Source of the DNA: JADKCL01 sp046050405
GTDB lineage: Bacteria > Bacteroidota > Bacteroidia > J057 > JADKCL01
Direction of reading: 5' to 3'
DNA length: 5,208 nt
NCBI GenBank assembly: GCA_046050405.1
Contig: JBJOPY010000322.1
Location: forward strand, 1 to 5,208
Shown: positions 4,796 through 5,208 of the stretch, piece after piece
How positions within the stretch are numbered: the stretch's first letter is position 1
Layout: the number at the start of each line of letters is the position of its first letter
Translations under genes and position numbers: made by a program
Notes under the pieces: model-generated
What the model was told of the DNA's origin: nothing
The model's input: only the letters and a program-made list of their open reading frames with translations
Databases searched by the model: none

Positions 4796-5208
4796 ATGCC
4801 GGCCACCTCTCTCGATCAACCGCTGATGGAAAACATCCAAGACTTGCCCAGCCTCAGTGTCGAAAATGAACCCGTCAAAGAATTGCAACGCGCAAAGAAG
4901 AGGGTGCTACGCAACTATAAATTGTCCACCCAGCGGACACAAACGGACTTGAGCTTGCTGGTGCAGAATTTGTTCGTTTACAATCGAATCCGGGAATTGC
5001 AGGAGATTAGCGAGTTTGTCATCCGGATGGGCTACATTGACAGTGCTTCCCTGGCGAATGTTTATTCCATCTACGTCTATTCCAAGAAGGATGAACCGAA
5101 AGGAGAGGAGTACTACAAGGCCATGGAATTTATAAGGTTGGAGGGGCCGCTCGAGTACGACGACCTCTTCGACGAATGCGACAACGACTTGGCCGAGGCC
5201 AAAATGGA
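4796..5208 (+). CDS. Third immunity-like copy, cut by the right window edge (137+ aa)
   Basis: The frame starts MPATSLDQPLMENIQDLPSL and remains open to the edge, where it reaches GPLEYDDLFDECDNDLAEAKM. It has the ten-residue leader seen in the 431 copy, which supports that start. It is more diverged in DNA than the other two copies (for example LQEISEFVIRMGYIDSASLANVYSIYVYSKKDEPKG), yet keeps the same residue spacing. It follows the previous copy by 6 bases with the same ACCCATG start context found at 1012-1018, so the junction sequence was probably duplicated along with the gene. Its last 66 bases are identical to 196-261, so the missing end probably resembles the fragment at 262-424. Tandem diverged copies would give immunity to several variants of one toxin. 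Confidence 0.8.
   Translation, partial: MPATSLDQPLMENIQDLPSLSVENEPVKELQRAKKRVLRNYKLSTQRTQTDLSLLVQNLFVYNRIRELQEISEFVIRMGYIDSASLANVYSIYVYSKKDEPKGEEYYKAMEFIRLEGPLEYDDLFDECDNDLAEAKM
5143..5208 (+). repeat. Direct repeat, 66 identical bases, shared with 196-261
   Basis: This is the partner of the repeat at 196-261, lying in the third immunity-like copy around GPLEYDDLFDECDNDLAEAK. The identity is stopped only by the window edge. Confidence 0.9.

Overview
The window is a densely packed toxin/immunity locus, probably from a Bacteroidota bacterium with moderately high G+C. The phylum call rests on three things: a left-edge minus-strand fragment that reads like the C-terminal sorting region of type IX secretion substrates; a PAAR-like DUF4280 effector next to a stand-alone spike beta-helix, a layout familiar from contractile injection systems of that phylum; and start codons mostly without a clear Shine-Dalgarno sequence. 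No rRNA, tRNA, CRISPR array or transposase is visible, and no marker gene fixes the genus.

Layout. Bases 1-195 hold a minus-strand gene fragment (candidate T9SS C-terminal domain). At about 195/196 it joins abruptly to the 3' half of a small helical protein gene (196-424). From there everything is on the plus strand and nearly gapless: a full copy of that small gene (431-1009), a DUF2625 protein (1016-1696), an Imm11-family protein (1693-2268, ATGA overlap), an unrecognised 213-residue protein (2272-2913), a beta-helix of 8-residue repeats like the VgrG/gp5 spike tip (2928-3410), a PAAR-like DUF4280 protein with a C-terminal NucA/NucB nuclease domain (3423-4214), then two more copies of the small gene (4241-4789, and 4796 to the right edge). 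Gaps are 3 to 26 bases, so a single operon is plausible; no promoter or terminator is evident.

How the parts may work together. The beta-helix and the DUF4280 domain look like the tip of a puncturing device that carries a DNase into a neighbouring cell. The repeated small gene (four copies or part-copies) flanks the cassette, and one copy directly follows the toxin, so it is the best candidate for the cognate immunity protein. I do not recognise its family. DUF2625 and Imm11 are probably immunity genes against other toxins, kept as orphans. The 213-residue protein sits where a loading adaptor or chaperone could sit, but nothing in its sequence proves this.

Most notable are a possibly undescribed immunity family with a conserved scaffold and a variable patch, a spike split into separate beta-helix and PAAR-toxin polypeptides, a fall in G+C over the toxin tip, and a breakpoint at base 196 whose downstream 66 bases are identical to the last 66 bases of the window.
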